64,000 nucleotides of DNA from Clostridiales bacterium (GCA_025757645.1 CP107216.1:1673501-1737500), one strand, 5' to 3'; counted from the stretch's first letter, positions 43,802-52,137 are shown. The notes: a model not told the origin generated them from the sequence alone. Made by a program: numbers and translations.

Positions 43802-43912
43802 GCCCCCGCCAAACGGCGGGGGCCGCACACCGTGCATTGGCTTCGGCGGCTGAAACCGAACATAGGCAAAACGACGCCGGACAGGGCTTCCCTGTCCGGC
43901 GTCGTGGTTTTT
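43802..43912 (+). terminator. Two further hairpins downstream of rnpB
   Basis: GCCCCCGCC/GGCGGGGGC (43802-43823) and a 16-bp stem ACGACGCCGGACAGGG with its complement (43871-43905) followed by GGTTTTTTG. The second is a strong rightward terminator, backing up the short one next to rnpB. Confidence 0.7.
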
Positions 43913-43930
43913 GCGCGGTCTTTGATAAAC

Positions 43931-43965
43931 AAAAAATCCTGCAACCGCAACGGTTGCAGGATTTT
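43931..43965 (-). terminator. Terminator of the tRNA-Asp/tRNA-Thr operon
   Basis: Stem AAAATCCTGCAACCG (43933-43947) with its complement (43951-43965), T-run on the minus strand, immediately after tRNA-Thr. Confidence 0.85.
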
Positions 43966-43966
43966 C

Positions 43967-44042
<76 letters not shown>

Positions 44043-44074
44043 ATACAAAGCCCGCGGAGCTTTCGCCCCGCGGG

Positions 44075-44151
44075 TGGCGACCGAGAAGGGACTTGAACCC
44101 TCGACCTCTAGCGTGACAGGCTAGCGTTCTAACCAACTGAACTACTCGGCC
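44075..44151 (-). tRNA. tRNA-Asp (anticodon GTC)
   Basis: A 77-base cloverleaf with encoded CCA. The acceptor GGCCGAG pairs with CTCGGTC; the anticodon loop CTGTCAC is closed by CTAGC/GCTAG; the T loop is GGTTCAAGTCC. First gene of the two-tRNA operon. Confidence 0.96.
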
Positions 44152-44172
44152 TCGTCGCCTCAGCGCTTGTTT

Positions 44173-44201
44173 AATATACCAGACGATTCGACTGCTGTCA
44201 A
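44173..44201 (-). promoter_or_regulatory. Promoter of the tRNA-Asp/tRNA-Thr operon
   Basis: Minus-strand TTGACA (44196-44201) and TATATT (44173-44178) with a 17-base spacer, 21 bases before the mature tRNA-Asp. Confidence 0.85.
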
Positions 44202-44263
44202 GTTATTTTTGAAAAAATTTTCGGCGATTTTCATTTTCCGCTCTGGCCGGTCTCCTCCGGCGC

Positions 44264-44298
44264 AAAAATGTCTCCCGGGCAAAAAAGCCCGGGAGACA
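44264..44298 (-). terminator. Terminator of the secreted repeat protein gene
   Basis: Perfect 12-bp stem TGTCTCCCGGGC (44269-44280) with complement (44287-44298) and a minus-strand T5 tail. Confidence 0.88.
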
Positions 44299-44310
44299 CA
44301 CGCGAGAAAA

Positions 44311-46617
44311 TTACTTGGTGATCTGGAAAGCGCGCGTGATGGGCGCTGCCTGATAGTTGCCGCCCAGAGTCACGACCGTCACAACATAGCGGCCGGGCTC
44401 AGTCGGGGGTGTCGTGGTGCTGGAGTACGGCTTCCACCTGCTGGTGAAGCCGGAGTACAGGTAGTGCACAGAGGACTGATCCTCGACTTGTTCCCCGTTA
44501 TAGCTCAGCGTCGCACCGAAGTCGAAGTTCTTCACGTCCGCAGCGGAGATCTTGCCATTGGTGAAGTCCTGATTCCAGTCGAGCTTCACACCGGAGTAGT
44601 GCTTTTTCACAACGAGAGCGCCCATACCGAAGCCGGTGTTGTAGTTATCGTTGTTCGTGATCGCGTAAACGGTGTAGATACCCACCTGATCCGGTGTACG
44701 CAGGGCAATGCGGACATTGTCCAGCAGGGTGATCTTGTTGAACACGTTGATGATCTGCTGCAGCGTAGCGACGTCAACACCCATCAGCTTGAGCGCTTCA
44801 CGCACTACGGCATACTCGCTGCCATTGGCGATCTTGTCCAGATTCTGCTTGAGTTCGCCGACAGTGATGCCCTTGTCCATGATATCCTTGATCGTCCGCA
44901 GACCGACTTTTTCGAGCACAGGATCAACAACCTTGATGAACGCGTTGTCTGTGTAGCGCTCGGGCAGCTGCACGAACACGCTGGACACGCCGGTATAGAC
45001 TGTGAAGATGTCAAAATCGTCCACGGGATCGGTGGTGACGAAGCCCTCGCCCGGCACTTCATCGGCGTAGATGCTCGTCGAGTGCACCTTGACGGAGACA
45101 TTTGCCTTCTTGACCGTGAGCGAGCCTTCCTCAGCCTCGCTGGAACGATAGGTCTCGTTGCCGTTGAAGGTCACGCGGATCTGCTGCTCACCAGCGCCCA
45201 TCTGGGGGTAGAAATACTGGAGTTTGCCAGCACTGATTCCCTCTTCTCCTTCGATCGGAACCCACTTTTGGAGTCCTACGTCGCCGCCAAGATCACCGGC
45301 CACGACCTTAGCCGTTGCGTAATACTCGATCGTAAAGTCGTCCGCGCTCAGCGTGCTCTTGTCGGGCAGCGTGGAATCGTCCCAATCAATGACGTATTCA
45401 AAAATCTGCTGCGTCATGGCAGCGGCATCCTTATTGTAGATGAGAGAGATGCTCGGCTTAAGGACGACGGCGCTGGCCTCGCGGCTGTCGGTCATCTCGA
45501 CGGTGACTTCCGCCGTATAAGCCTGGTAGCCTGCGTTGCCGCGCCAGGTGAAGCGGATGGTCTGTGATCCGAGGCCAAATTTAAAAAGCTGGTCAATAAA
45601 GTCGCTGCCCGTCAGGCTATAATTCAAGGGCTGATAATTTTTGATAGCACCTATACCGGCGTTATACTCCACCGTCACGTCGTTGATGGAGACGTTCGGA
45701 TCGGTGCTCTCGAGCAGCGCCTCGCGCAGAGCCTGCGCGGTTTCCTCGTAGTTGATGCTCTGATCCTTGTTATAGACCATCGAGACTTCGGTCACACCCT
45801 GCTTGAGCTGGAACGGAGCTGCCGCGCGGTCAAGGAAGTTCACAGTCGTTTTCACAGTGTCAGCCTTGTAAGTATCGTCGCCCTTGAAGCTGATCTGGAT
45901 CTGCTGCTCACCCGCAGAAATGGCGGGATAGTTCAGGCCGTCGACCTTGCCGCCCTCCAGAGGAGCCCAGTTCTTGCGGATCTTGCCCGTAGCATAATAC
46001 TCGATGGTCACGTCGTTGACCGTCAGCTTGGGCGTGGTGCTCTCCACGACCAGGCTAAAGATGTTCTCACGCAGCGCGTCAAAATCCAGCGTGCCGTCTT
46101 CCTTATACGGCAGCTTCACGCTGGCGTCCTGCTTGAGCGTGATGGACGAAGAGAGCTTCTCCGCCTTCGTCAGCGTTACTTCCGCTGTCGTGTCAGCAAC
46201 ACGCACCTGATAGCTGCCATCCTTGTTGTCCTTCAGCGCGGGGTGGGTAAAATTGATTCTATTATCTACGCTAGTAAACCCATTAATGGAACCCCAGTCG
46301 GTATGCGTGGCAGAGATGCCCAAAAAACTCTTGCTCTTGCCCTCGCACTTGTACTCCCACTTGAGACCAGTTTGACTATCCAGAAGTGCGCTCTGCTCTT
46401 CCTCGCTCTTCTGGTCAAAATCCTTGACCAGCGCGCGCGTCAGCGCATGGTTCACTTCATCGGTCGTCATCGTGGACTTAATGATGGCCGTACCGTTTTG
46501 CAGCGTGTAGTCGATGTCATCCGCCGCGAACACGGCCGGCGAGAACGCCCCGACCTGCGACAGCAGCAGGACCGCCAGCAGGCACGCCAGCAGACGCTGC
46601 AGTTTTTTACCTGTCAT
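44311..46617 (-). CDS. Large secreted protein with repeated Ig-like (MBG-type) domains
   Basis: A 768-residue exported protein. Signal peptide at residues 1-31 (RLLACLLAVLLLSQVGAFSPAVFA). Three or more repeats share the pattern VTIEYYATGKI - NWAPLEGG - ISAGEQQIQISFKGDDTYK, with copies near residues 205-265, 310-380 and 430-500 (DFTIEYYATAKV, MGAGEQQIRVTFNGNETY). These resemble beta-sandwich adhesin-type repeats. The C-terminal part (YTGVSSVFVQLPERYTD onward) differs. No LPXTG, SLH or other anchor is visible, so it may be released or held non-covalently. AAAGGAGG selects ATG 46617. Confidence 0.8.
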   Translation of the reverse strand: MTGKKLQRLLACLLAVLLLSQVGAFSPAVFAADDIDYTLQNGTAIIKSTMTTDEVNHALTRALVKDFDQKSEEEQSALLDSQTGLKWEYKCEGKSKSFLGISATHTDWGSINGFTSVDNRINFTHPALKDNKDGSYQVRVADTTAEVTLTKAEKLSSSITLKQDASVKLPYKEDGTLDFDALRENIFSLVVESTTPKLTVNDVTIEYYATGKIRKNWAPLEGGKVDGLNYPAISAGEQQIQISFKGDDTYKADTVKTTVNFLDRAAAPFQLKQGVTEVSMVYNKDQSINYEETAQALREALLESTDPNVSINDVTVEYNAGIGAIKNYQPLNYSLTGSDFIDQLFKFGLGSQTIRFTWRGNAGYQAYTAEVTVEMTDSREASAVVLKPSISLIYNKDAAAMTQQIFEYVIDWDDSTLPDKSTLSADDFTIEYYATAKVVAGDLGGDVGLQKWVPIEGEEGISAGKLQYFYPQMGAGEQQIRVTFNGNETYRSSEAEEGSLTVKKANVSVKVHSTSIYADEVPGEGFVTTDPVDDFDIFTVYTGVSSVFVQLPERYTDNAFIKVVDPVLEKVGLRTIKDIMDKGITVGELKQNLDKIANGSEYAVVREALKLMGVDVATLQQIINVFNKITLLDNVRIALRTPDQVGIYTVYAITNNDNYNTGFGMGALVVKKHYSGVKLDWNQDFTNGKISAADVKNFDFGATLSYNGEQVEDQSSVHYLYSGFTSRWKPYSSTTTPPTEPGRYVVTVVTLGGNYQAAPITRAFQITK

Positions 46618-46849
46618 GATATTTCCTCCTTTGTTTCTATTTCGCCAAGTGGATCTTGCATGCCACCGCATGCATGGGACTGTATCATCTCACATAGGTG
46701 TTAAGAACACGTTAACAAATCACCCAAAAAATTTCAATTTATTTATTTAAAAAATTTATGATTATTTCGAAACCTATCTATTCGGAATTCTGATACAATC
46801 GTAAAGAAATGTAACGAAAAACTTTCTGCCCGAAAGCCGCATTTCCCTC

Positions 46850-46878
46850 TTGCATTTTTTTGCGCGGTGTGCTATATT
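46850..46878 (+). promoter_or_regulatory. tRNA-Pro promoter
   Basis: TTGCAT (46850-46855) and TATATT (46873-46878) with a 17-base spacer. The remaining AT-rich sequence from 46680 upstream probably holds the divergent promoter of the secreted protein gene, which I could not fix. Confidence 0.75.
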
Positions 46879-46897
46879 ATTTGAGCAAATGTGATAT

Positions 46898-46973
46898 CCG
46901 GGTGTAGCGCAGTTGGTAGCGTGCTTGAATGGGGTTCAAGAGGCCGGAAGTTCGAATCTTCTCACTCGGACCA
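46898..46973 (+). tRNA. tRNA-Pro (anticodon GGG)
   Basis: A 76-base cloverleaf with encoded CCA. The acceptor CCGGGTG pairs with CACTCGG; the anticodon loop ATGGGGT is closed by CTTGA/TCAAG; T loop AGTTCGAATCT. A prophage scar begins within 80 bases downstream, so this tRNA has probably served as a phage integration site. Confidence 0.96.
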
Positions 46974-46975
46974 AC

Positions 46976-47012
46976 AAAAAGTCCTGTATTCTCAAGGAAT
47001 ACAGGACTTTTT
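46976..47012 (+). terminator. tRNA-Pro terminator
   Basis: Stem AAAAAGTCCTGTATTC (46976-46991) with complement (46997-47012), ending in T5. Confidence 0.9.
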
Positions 47013-47045
47013 CTTTTTCCGTTTTTGCGTGCAAATTATCGATGC

Positions 47046-47206
47046 GGTGTGCAACGGGTGTGTAATGGTGTGTAATAGAAATTATTTATCGGAAAGCTGT
47101 TTCACAGACTGATTCAGCCCCGTCGCCGCCCAGTCGGACACGATGCCGACGGCGGCAGCGTGCTGATCCTGCTGGGCGCCGTCACGATCCTGATCAAGCT
47201 GCTATA
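47046..47206. mobile_element. Prophage scar next to tRNA-Pro
   Basis: Three short direct repeats GGTGTGCAAC, GGTGTGTAAT, GGTGTGTAAT (47046-47076) are followed by a 24-codon remnant of a phage holin (47082-47156). The scar ends with a plus-strand hydrophobic tail, VLILLGAVTILIKLL and stop (to 47206), that has no start or gene body. The pieces point in opposite directions and look like a deletion junction left after a phage was lost. Confidence 0.65.
47082..47156 (-). pseudogene. C-terminal remnant of a phage holin
   Basis: The minus strand encodes AAVGIVSDWAATGLNQSVKQ then LSDK and stop. This matches the last 24 residues of the intact holin at 59120-59383 (AAVGIVSGWAATGLNQSVKQ, LTDK) with two substitutions. 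Upstream sequence leaves the family at once, so the gene was truncated, and no start is present. A related prophage once ended here. Confidence 0.85.
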
Positions 47207-47215
47207 AACGATCCG

Positions 47216-47244
47216 CGCCCGCGCTCCGATATGGTGCGCGGGCG
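47216..47244. terminator. Hairpin after the prophage scar
   Basis: CGCCCGCGC (47216-47224) and GCGCGGGCG (47236-47244) form a GC-rich stem with only a weak T tail, so termination strength is uncertain. Confidence 0.5.
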
Positions 47245-47427
47245 TTTGCGATTCGACGCTTCGCGCAAAGATCGTTCCATGCCTGACAAAAAATTTGAAT
47301 TTTATGAAGTTTTTTCGACGCCTACAGCATTCGACACGTTTCTGCTCCATTCTGTGTTAGACTGCGCATCGCAGCGACCGGAAGACGCGCCGGAAACCGC
47401 AAATACGCAGAACAAAAAGGAGATACC

Positions 47428-47574
47428 ATGGACTTCAAGAAACTGTACTTCACCCTCTTCAACACGCTGAGCGACGCCGTTGAGCAAATCGACACCCACG
47501 ACTATGAGGAGGCGCGGCTGCTGCTGATCCATGCACAGCAGGAAGCCGAGGAGTGCTACATCACGTCTGCATAA
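47428..47574 (+). CDS. Small hypothetical protein (48 aa)
   Basis: A 48-residue acidic helical protein, MDFKKLYFTLFNTLSDAVEQ at the start and a C-terminal ARLLLIHAQQEAEECYITSA. AAAAAGGAGATACC is an excellent ribosome site. A terminator follows immediately. It adjoins the prophage scar and resembles small conserved proteins often carried by gut Clostridia and their phages, but I cannot name a family. From 47245 to 47427 no other gene is seen; this stretch presumably holds its promoter. Confidence 0.7.
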   Translation: MDFKKLYFTLFNTLSDAVEQIDTHDYEEARLLLIHAQQEAEECYITSA

Positions 47575-47587
47575 GCAACCATGCAGC

Positions 47588-47630
47588 GGCCGGGCCGCAC
47601 CCGAATGGGTGCGGCCCGGCCGGCATTTTT
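47588..47630 (+). terminator. Terminator after the 48-aa gene
   Basis: 15-bp GC-rich stem GGCCGGGCCGCACCC (47588-47602) with complement (47607-47621), then T5. It faces the end of proC. Confidence 0.88.
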
Positions 47631-47638
47631 AACTGGGA

Positions 47639-48439
47639 TCACCCGAGCTGGCGGGTCTTTTCAAACGCGGCGTCCACGGCCGCGATGCAGCTGCCGCGAA
47701 AACCGTGCTGCTCGAGCGCGTCGACGCCGGCGATCGTGCTGCCGCCGGGGCTGCAGACCTCGTCCTTGAGCTGCTCCGGGTGCTTGCCGGACTGCAACAC
47801 CATCTCCGCGCTGCCGGCGAGCATCTGCGCTGCGTAGCGGATGGCTTTTGCGCGCGGCAGGCCGCATTTGACGCCGCCGTCGGCCAGCGCCTCGATGAAC
47901 ATATACGCAAACGCGGGGCCGCAGCCGGTGATGGCGCAGCCGGCGTCAATCAACGCCTCGGAAATGGGGTCGACGATGCCCGCGGCCGCCATGAGCGCGC
48001 AAAACGCCGCGAGATCGCCGTCCGTGACATTGCCGTTGGCACAATAGAGCACGACGCCCTGCCCCACGGCGCAGGCCGTGTTCGGCAGGATGCGGATGAT
48101 CTTCTTATCCGCGCCGAGCAGCCGCTCGAGCCGCTCCAGCTGCACACCGGCGAGCATGGACACAAAAATGCTCTCCGACGCCGCGATGGGCGCTGCCAGC
48201 GACTGCACAACGCCGTCGATCATCTGCGGCTTGACGCCGAGAAACACGAATTTGCTGCCGCCGAGGATCTCCTCCGGCGCGGCCGCACGGCAGCCCAGCC
48301 GCTCGGCCGCCGCCGCGCTGTGCGCGGGGCTGCTGCAGGCAACGGCGACCAGCTCCCCCGTGACCTGTTTGGCCGCGGCCGTGGCCAGCGCGCCGCCCAT
48401 ATTGCCGGCGCCGATGAAGCCTGCTTCAAACTTTTTCAT
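47639..48439 (-). CDS. proC: Pyrroline-5-carboxylate reductase
   Basis: Last enzyme of proline synthesis. The 266-residue protein has the NADP site FIGAGNMGGALA, GVKPQMIDGVV, RILPNTACAVGQGVVLYC and the C-terminal signature EQLKDEVCSPGGSTIAGVDALE (in part VCSPGGSTIAG). GAGGAGGGAACACT precedes the ATG. Third gene of the proBAC operon. Confidence 0.97.
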   Translation of the reverse strand: MKKFEAGFIGAGNMGGALATAAAKQVTGELVAVACSSPAHSAAAAERLGCRAAAPEEILGGSKFVFLGVKPQMIDGVVQSLAAPIAASESIFVSMLAGVQLERLERLLGADKKIIRILPNTACAVGQGVVLYCANGNVTDGDLAAFCALMAAAGIVDPISEALIDAGCAITGCGPAFAYMFIEALADGGVKCGLPRAKAIRYAAQMLAGSAEMVLQSGKHPEQLKDEVCSPGGSTIAGVDALEQHGFRGSCIAAVDAAFEKTRQLG

Positions 48440-48451
48440 AGTGTTCCCTCC

Positions 48452-49708
48452 TCAGCGGATCTGTCCGTCGCCGCGGATGATATATTTATAGGTGCTCAGC
48501 TCGTCGAGCCCCATGGGGCCGCGGGCGTGGAGCTTCTGCGTGGAGATGCCCATCTCGCAGCCGAGGCCGAACTCACCCCCGTCGGTAAAGCGGGTGGAGA
48601 CGTTGACGTACGTTGCCGCGCTGTCCGTGCCGTTGATGAAGCGCTCGGCGCTCGCGGCGTCCTCGGTGACGATGGCATCGCTGTGGTGCGTCGAGTGCGC
48701 GAGCACGTGCGCGATGGCGGCGTCCAGACTGTCGACCACGCCGACGGCGAGGATATAGTCCAGATACTCCGTGTCAAAGTCCTTGTCGGAAGCGCTCTTG
48801 CCGTCGATGATCTGCGCCGCTGCCGTATCCAGCCGCAGCTCGACCGGTGTGAGGCCCTGCGCCGCGCGGTCATCGACCAGCGCCTTTTTGAGCATGGGCA
48901 GAAACCTGGCCGCGACCGCCCGGTGCACAAGGCAGACCTCCTCGGCGTTGCAGACCGAGGGGCGGCTGGTTTTGGCGTTTTCGATGATGCGCACGGCCTT
49001 GTCGAGGTCAGCATACTCGTCCACGTAGACGTGGCAGATACCGGTGCCGGTCTCGATGCAGGGCACGGTGGCATTGCGCACGCAGGCGCGGATGAGCCCC
49101 GCCCCGCCGCGCGGGATGAGCAGATCTACAAGGCCCTTGGCCTGCATGATCTCCGTAGCGCTCTGGTGGCTGGTATCCTCCACGATGTTGACGATGTCCG
49201 GATCGCCGCCCGCGGACGCGATGCCCTGCTTGAGCGCGGCCACGATGGCTTTGGCCGTGCGGAAAGCCTCCTTGCCGCTGCGGAGCATGCAGACGTTGCC
49301 GCTCTTGATGGTGAGCGCCGCCGCGTCGGACGTGACGTTCGGGCGGCTCTCATAAATGATGGCGACCAGGCCGAGCGGCACCTGCTTTTTATAGATCTTC
49401 ATGCCGTTGGGGTGGTCGATCTGCGCGAGGATGCGCCCCGTGTGATCCGGCAGCGCCACGGTCGCGCGGATGCCGTCGGCCATGGCGTCGATGCGATCTT
49501 TGTCCAAATAGAGCCGGTCGAGCATGACATCCGAGATATGGCCGCGTGCAGCGTCCATGTCCTCGGCATTGCAGCGCAGGATGACATCGCACTCCGCCTG
49601 CAGGCTGTCCGCCATGGCGGACAGGATGCGGTTTTTGTCCTCGGCGGAAGCGTTGCAGATGCTGGGCCACGCGGCCTTCGTCCGCCGGAGAATGTCCATA
49701 GTCGTCAT
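48452..49708 (-). CDS. proA: Glutamate-5-semialdehyde dehydrogenase
   Basis: Reduces glutamyl-5-phosphate. The 418-residue protein has VPLGLVAIIYESRPNVTSD, the catalytic cysteine in TSRPSVCNAEEVCLVH region, TDSAATYVNVSTRFTDGGEFGLG and GPMGLDELSTYKYII. GAGGAGGGACTACT precedes the ATG. It lies between proB and proC with 12-base gaps. Confidence 0.97.
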   Translation of the reverse strand: MTTMDILRRTKAAWPSICNASAEDKNRILSAMADSLQAECDVILRCNAEDMDAARGHISDVMLDRLYLDKDRIDAMADGIRATVALPDHTGRILAQIDHPNGMKIYKKQVPLGLVAIIYESRPNVTSDAAALTIKSGNVCMLRSGKEAFRTAKAIVAALKQGIASAGGDPDIVNIVEDTSHQSATEIMQAKGLVDLLIPRGGAGLIRACVRNATVPCIETGTGICHVYVDEYADLDKAVRIIENAKTSRPSVCNAEEVCLVHRAVAARFLPMLKKALVDDRAAQGLTPVELRLDTAAAQIIDGKSASDKDFDTEYLDYILAVGVVDSLDAAIAHVLAHSTHHSDAIVTEDAASAERFINGTDSAATYVNVSTRFTDGGEFGLGCEMGISTQKLHARGPMGLDELSTYKYIIRGDGQIR

Positions 49709-49720
49709 AGTAGTCCCTCC

Positions 49721-50503
49721 TCAGGAATGTGGTATCAGAAATCGGGTGCCGGCGCGCCTGCCGGCCACAATGTCATAGAGCACCTCGGGCTTTTCGCCGT
49801 TGGCAATGACCATTTCGCAGCCGGCCGCCGTTGCGATCTGCGCGGCGTGCAGCTTCGTGACCATGCCGCCGGTGGCGAGCGCGGAGCCCTTGTCTCCGGC
49901 AAGCGAGAGAATGTGCGCGTCGATGACCGGCACCGTCTCGATGAGCCGCGCATCCGGGTTTCGGTGCGGGTCGCTGTCATACAATCCGTCAATGTCCGAG
50001 AGCAGGATCAGCAGATCCGCACCGATGGCGGCAGCCACGATGGCCGAGAGACTGTCGTTCTCGCCGATGGTGTTGTCCACGCCGATCTCGTCCGTCGCCA
50101 CGGCGTCGTTTTCATTGATGACCGGCAGCGCCCCCAGCTCCAGCAGCCGCGAGAGCGTGTTGCGCACGTTGCGGCTGCGCTGCTCACTGCGGATGTCCTC
50201 GCCGGTCAGCAGCAGCTGCGCCACAATATGATTGTACTCCGTGAAGAGCTTATCGTAAAAATACATCAGCTCGCACTGGCCGACGGCGGCCGCGGCCTGC
50301 TTGCCCGGCATATCCGCCGGACGGCCGGACAGATTGAGCTTGCCGACGCCCATGCCGATCGCGCCGGACGAGACGAGAATGATCTCGTGACCTGCATTTT
50401 TCAGGTCGCTGAGCACTTTGCACAGCCGCTCCATGCGCTGAATGTTCAGCCGCCCGGTCGCGTGCGCGAGTGTGGAAGTGCCGACTTTAACAACGATTCG
50501 CAT
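49721..50503 (-). CDS. proB: Glutamate 5-kinase
   Basis: First enzyme of proline synthesis and its usual feedback point. The 260-residue protein starts MRIVVKVGTSTLAHATGRLN and has LVSSGAIGMGVGKL, VINENDAVATDEI, DNTIGENDSLSAIVAA and LATGGMVTKLHAA, all amino-acid kinase motifs. The length shows that no C-terminal PUA domain is present. ATG 50503 follows GAGGGATCATT; the frame extends to 50554 without a ribosome site. Confidence 0.96.
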   Translation of the reverse strand: MRIVVKVGTSTLAHATGRLNIQRMERLCKVLSDLKNAGHEIILVSSGAIGMGVGKLNLSGRPADMPGKQAAAAVGQCELMYFYDKLFTEYNHIVAQLLLTGEDIRSEQRSRNVRNTLSRLLELGALPVINENDAVATDEIGVDNTIGENDSLSAIVAAAIGADLLILLSDIDGLYDSDPHRNPDARLIETVPVIDAHILSLAGDKGSALATGGMVTKLHAAQIATAAGCEMVIANGEKPEVLYDIVAGRRAGTRFLIPHS

Positions 50504-50619
50504 AATGATCCCTCTTACTGCATGATGGCATCTATTATAGCGCATCGGGCGCAAAATTGCATCCCTTTTTGTCTTTGCTGCGCAAAAGATGCGCCAAAGA
50601 TCCCGCGCGCACGGCCGGA

Positions 50620-50937
50620 CAGTCCGGCGACCTGCTCACGGAGCATCTGGAGATCGGCGGTGCGCTCGTGACTGACCTGAAAAACCGCGAGACCGCCAAG
50701 GCCGACGACGCCCGTCGGCGCTGGTACGCAAACGCCGACGCCATCAGCGCGTTTCTTGCCGGCATCAACGCCTGCTGGAACGAAGAAAAATGGCGCGAGT
50801 TTTTTGACGGCAAAGAGGCCACGCTGCGCCTGCAGGGCGACTATGCGGCCGACATCCGCATGTTCGACCGGATCGAGACCGAGGCGCTGCGCATGGCCGA
50901 CTATATGTTCTGCGGTCTGGCCATGCGCTGCCGCTGA
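50620..50937 (+). pseudogene. Truncated conserved clostridial protein (often misnamed acetylglutamate kinase)
   Basis: The frame encodes DLLTEHLEIGGALVTDLKNR, ADDARRRWYANADAISAFLA, and LQGDYAADIRMFDRIETEAL ending ADYMFCGLAMRCR. I recognise this as the C-terminal half of a conserved clostridial protein with the RRWYANAD and INPYW-like pattern. The usual N-terminal 60 or so residues are missing, a segment near WREFFDGKEA is shortened, and no ribosome site precedes the only ATG at 50557. It is probably a decaying gene. A terminator follows. Confidence 0.6.
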
Positions 50938-50943
50938 ACGCAC

Positions 50944-50985
50944 AAGCGCTCCCCGCCGGGATGACCCCGGAAGGGAGCGCTTTTT
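50944..50985 (+). terminator. Terminator after the truncated gene
   Basis: AAGCGCTCCC (50944-50953) and GGGAGCGCTT (50973-50982) with an inner CCGG pairing and T5 tail. Confidence 0.8.
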
Positions 50986-51006
50986 CACAGAATTGTGCCG
51001 GATGCA

Positions 51007-51038
51007 CAACGGGAGACACCTTGCGGTGTCTCCCGTTG
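51007..51038. terminator. Strong hairpin after cysK
   Basis: A 14-bp perfect stem CAACGGGAGACACC with its complement and a 4-base loop. It lies 33 bases after the cysK stop; the T-run is poor, so it may stabilise the mRNA 3' end as well as terminate. Confidence 0.65.
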
Positions 51039-51070
51039 CATGTGAAAGAAGAACGAACGCTTGCCTGCAC

Positions 51071-52003
51071 TCAGTCTGCAAACAGCGGCGTCGACAGATA
51101 GCGGTCGCCGGTATCCGGCAGGAGCACGACGATGGTCTTGCCCTTGTTCTCCGGGCGCTTGGCCAGCTCGATCGCCGCCCAGACGGCAGCGCCGGAGGAA
51201 ATGCCGACCAGCACGCCCTCCTTATGGCCGATCAGGCGGCCGGTCGCAAACGCATCCTCGTTGCTGACCGGGATGATCTCATCATAGACCTTCGTGTTGA
51301 GCACGTCCGGCACAAAGCCCGCACCAATGCCCTGGATCTTATGCGGACCGGCATGGCCCTCGCTCAGGACCGGAGAGGTCTCCGGCTCCACGGCCACGAC
51401 CTTGACCTTCGGGCACTGGGACTTCAGGTACTCGCCGACGCCCGTCACGGTGCCGCCGGTGCCGACACCTGCAACGAAGATATCCACGTTGCCGTCCGTG
51501 TCCTCCCAGATCTCCGGGCCAGTCGTCGTGCGGTGGATCGCCGGGTTGGCCGGGTTGACAAACTGACCGGGGACAAAGCTGTCGGGGATCTGCGCAGCCA
51601 GCTCGTTGGCCTTTGCGATCGCACCCTTCATGCCCTGCGCGCCGTCCGTGAGCACGAGCTCCGCGCCATAGGCCTTCATGATCTGGCGGCGCTCCACGCT
51701 CATGGTCTCCGGCATAACGATGATGATGCGGTAGCCTCTGGCCGCGGCGACGGACGCCAGGCCGATGCCGGTGTTGCCGGAGGTAGGCTCGATGATGACG
51801 GAGCTCGGCTTGAGCACGCCGTGCTGCTCCGCGTCCTGGATCATGGCCAGCGCCACGCGGTCCTTCACGGAACCGGCCGGGTTGAAGTACTCGAGCTTTG
51901 CCAGAATGCGGGCCTCGAGCTGCTGCTCTTTTTCGATATGGGTCAGCTCCAGAAGGGGCGTTTTTCCGATCAGCTGGTCAGCGGATGTATAGATCTTACT
52001 CAT
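51071..52003 (-). CDS. cysK: Cysteine synthase (O-acetylserine sulfhydrylase)
   Basis: PLP enzyme making cysteine from O-acetylserine and sulfide. The 310-residue protein has IGKTPLLEL, the PLP lysine in NPAGSVKDRVALAMI, PTSGNTGIGLA, GVGTGGTVTGVGEYLK and the C-terminal SSGAAVWAAIELAKR. GGAGG eight bases before ATG 52003 sets the start. It is monocistronic, with a long leader containing a cysteine-rich peptide, so synthesis is probably tuned to cysteine supply. Confidence 0.97.
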   Translation of the reverse strand: MSKIYTSADQLIGKTPLLELTHIEKEQQLEARILAKLEYFNPAGSVKDRVALAMIQDAEQHGVLKPSSVIIEPTSGNTGIGLASVAAARGYRIIIVMPETMSVERRQIMKAYGAELVLTDGAQGMKGAIAKANELAAQIPDSFVPGQFVNPANPAIHRTTTGPEIWEDTDGNVDIFVAGVGTGGTVTGVGEYLKSQCPKVKVVAVEPETSPVLSEGHAGPHKIQGIGAGFVPDVLNTKVYDEIIPVSNEDAFATGRLIGHKEGVLVGISSGAAVWAAIELAKRPENKGKTIVVLLPDTGDRYLSTPLFAD

Positions 52004-52074
52004 GAGATGTTCCTCCATTTATGTATCGTATTATTAAAATATGTATGTTTGACTCGTGATGGACTTGCCTGCGC

Positions 52075-52137
52075 TCAGCCGCCGCAACAGTGCCAGCAGA
52101 TACACAGGCGGCCGGAAATGCGCCCTCGCATTTTCAT
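52075..52137 (-). CDS. Cysteine-rich leader peptide of cysK (20 aa)
   Basis: Starting about 20 bases after the cysK transcription start is a 20-codon frame, ATG-AAA-ATG onward, with four cysteines in seven residues (CICWHCC at residues 12-18) just before GG and a TGA stop. AGAAGGTAGGCG supplies a plausible ribosome site. The Cys codons sit between GCCGCC and GGCGGC, which can pair into a hairpin. A cysteine-codon run upstream of a cysteine biosynthesis gene is the classic layout of a translation-sensing attenuator. No U-run terminator is evident, so control would be on translation or by another route. Confidence 0.7.
   Translation of the reverse strand: MKMRGRISGRLCICWHCCGG

Noticed and set aside
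43802..43912. Small RNA gene downstream of rnpB
   Set aside because: The hairpins lie between the rnpB terminator and the tRNA operon without a promoter; they are better read as terminators.
46898..46973. tRNA-Pro disrupted by phage integration
   Set aside because: All stems, the anticodon arm and CCA are intact, so the tRNA remains functional.
47705..50671. A 988-codon open frame antisense to proA/proB/proC
   Set aside because: It crosses three well-defined genes and their boundaries, so it is a shadow of codon bias in a high-GC genome.
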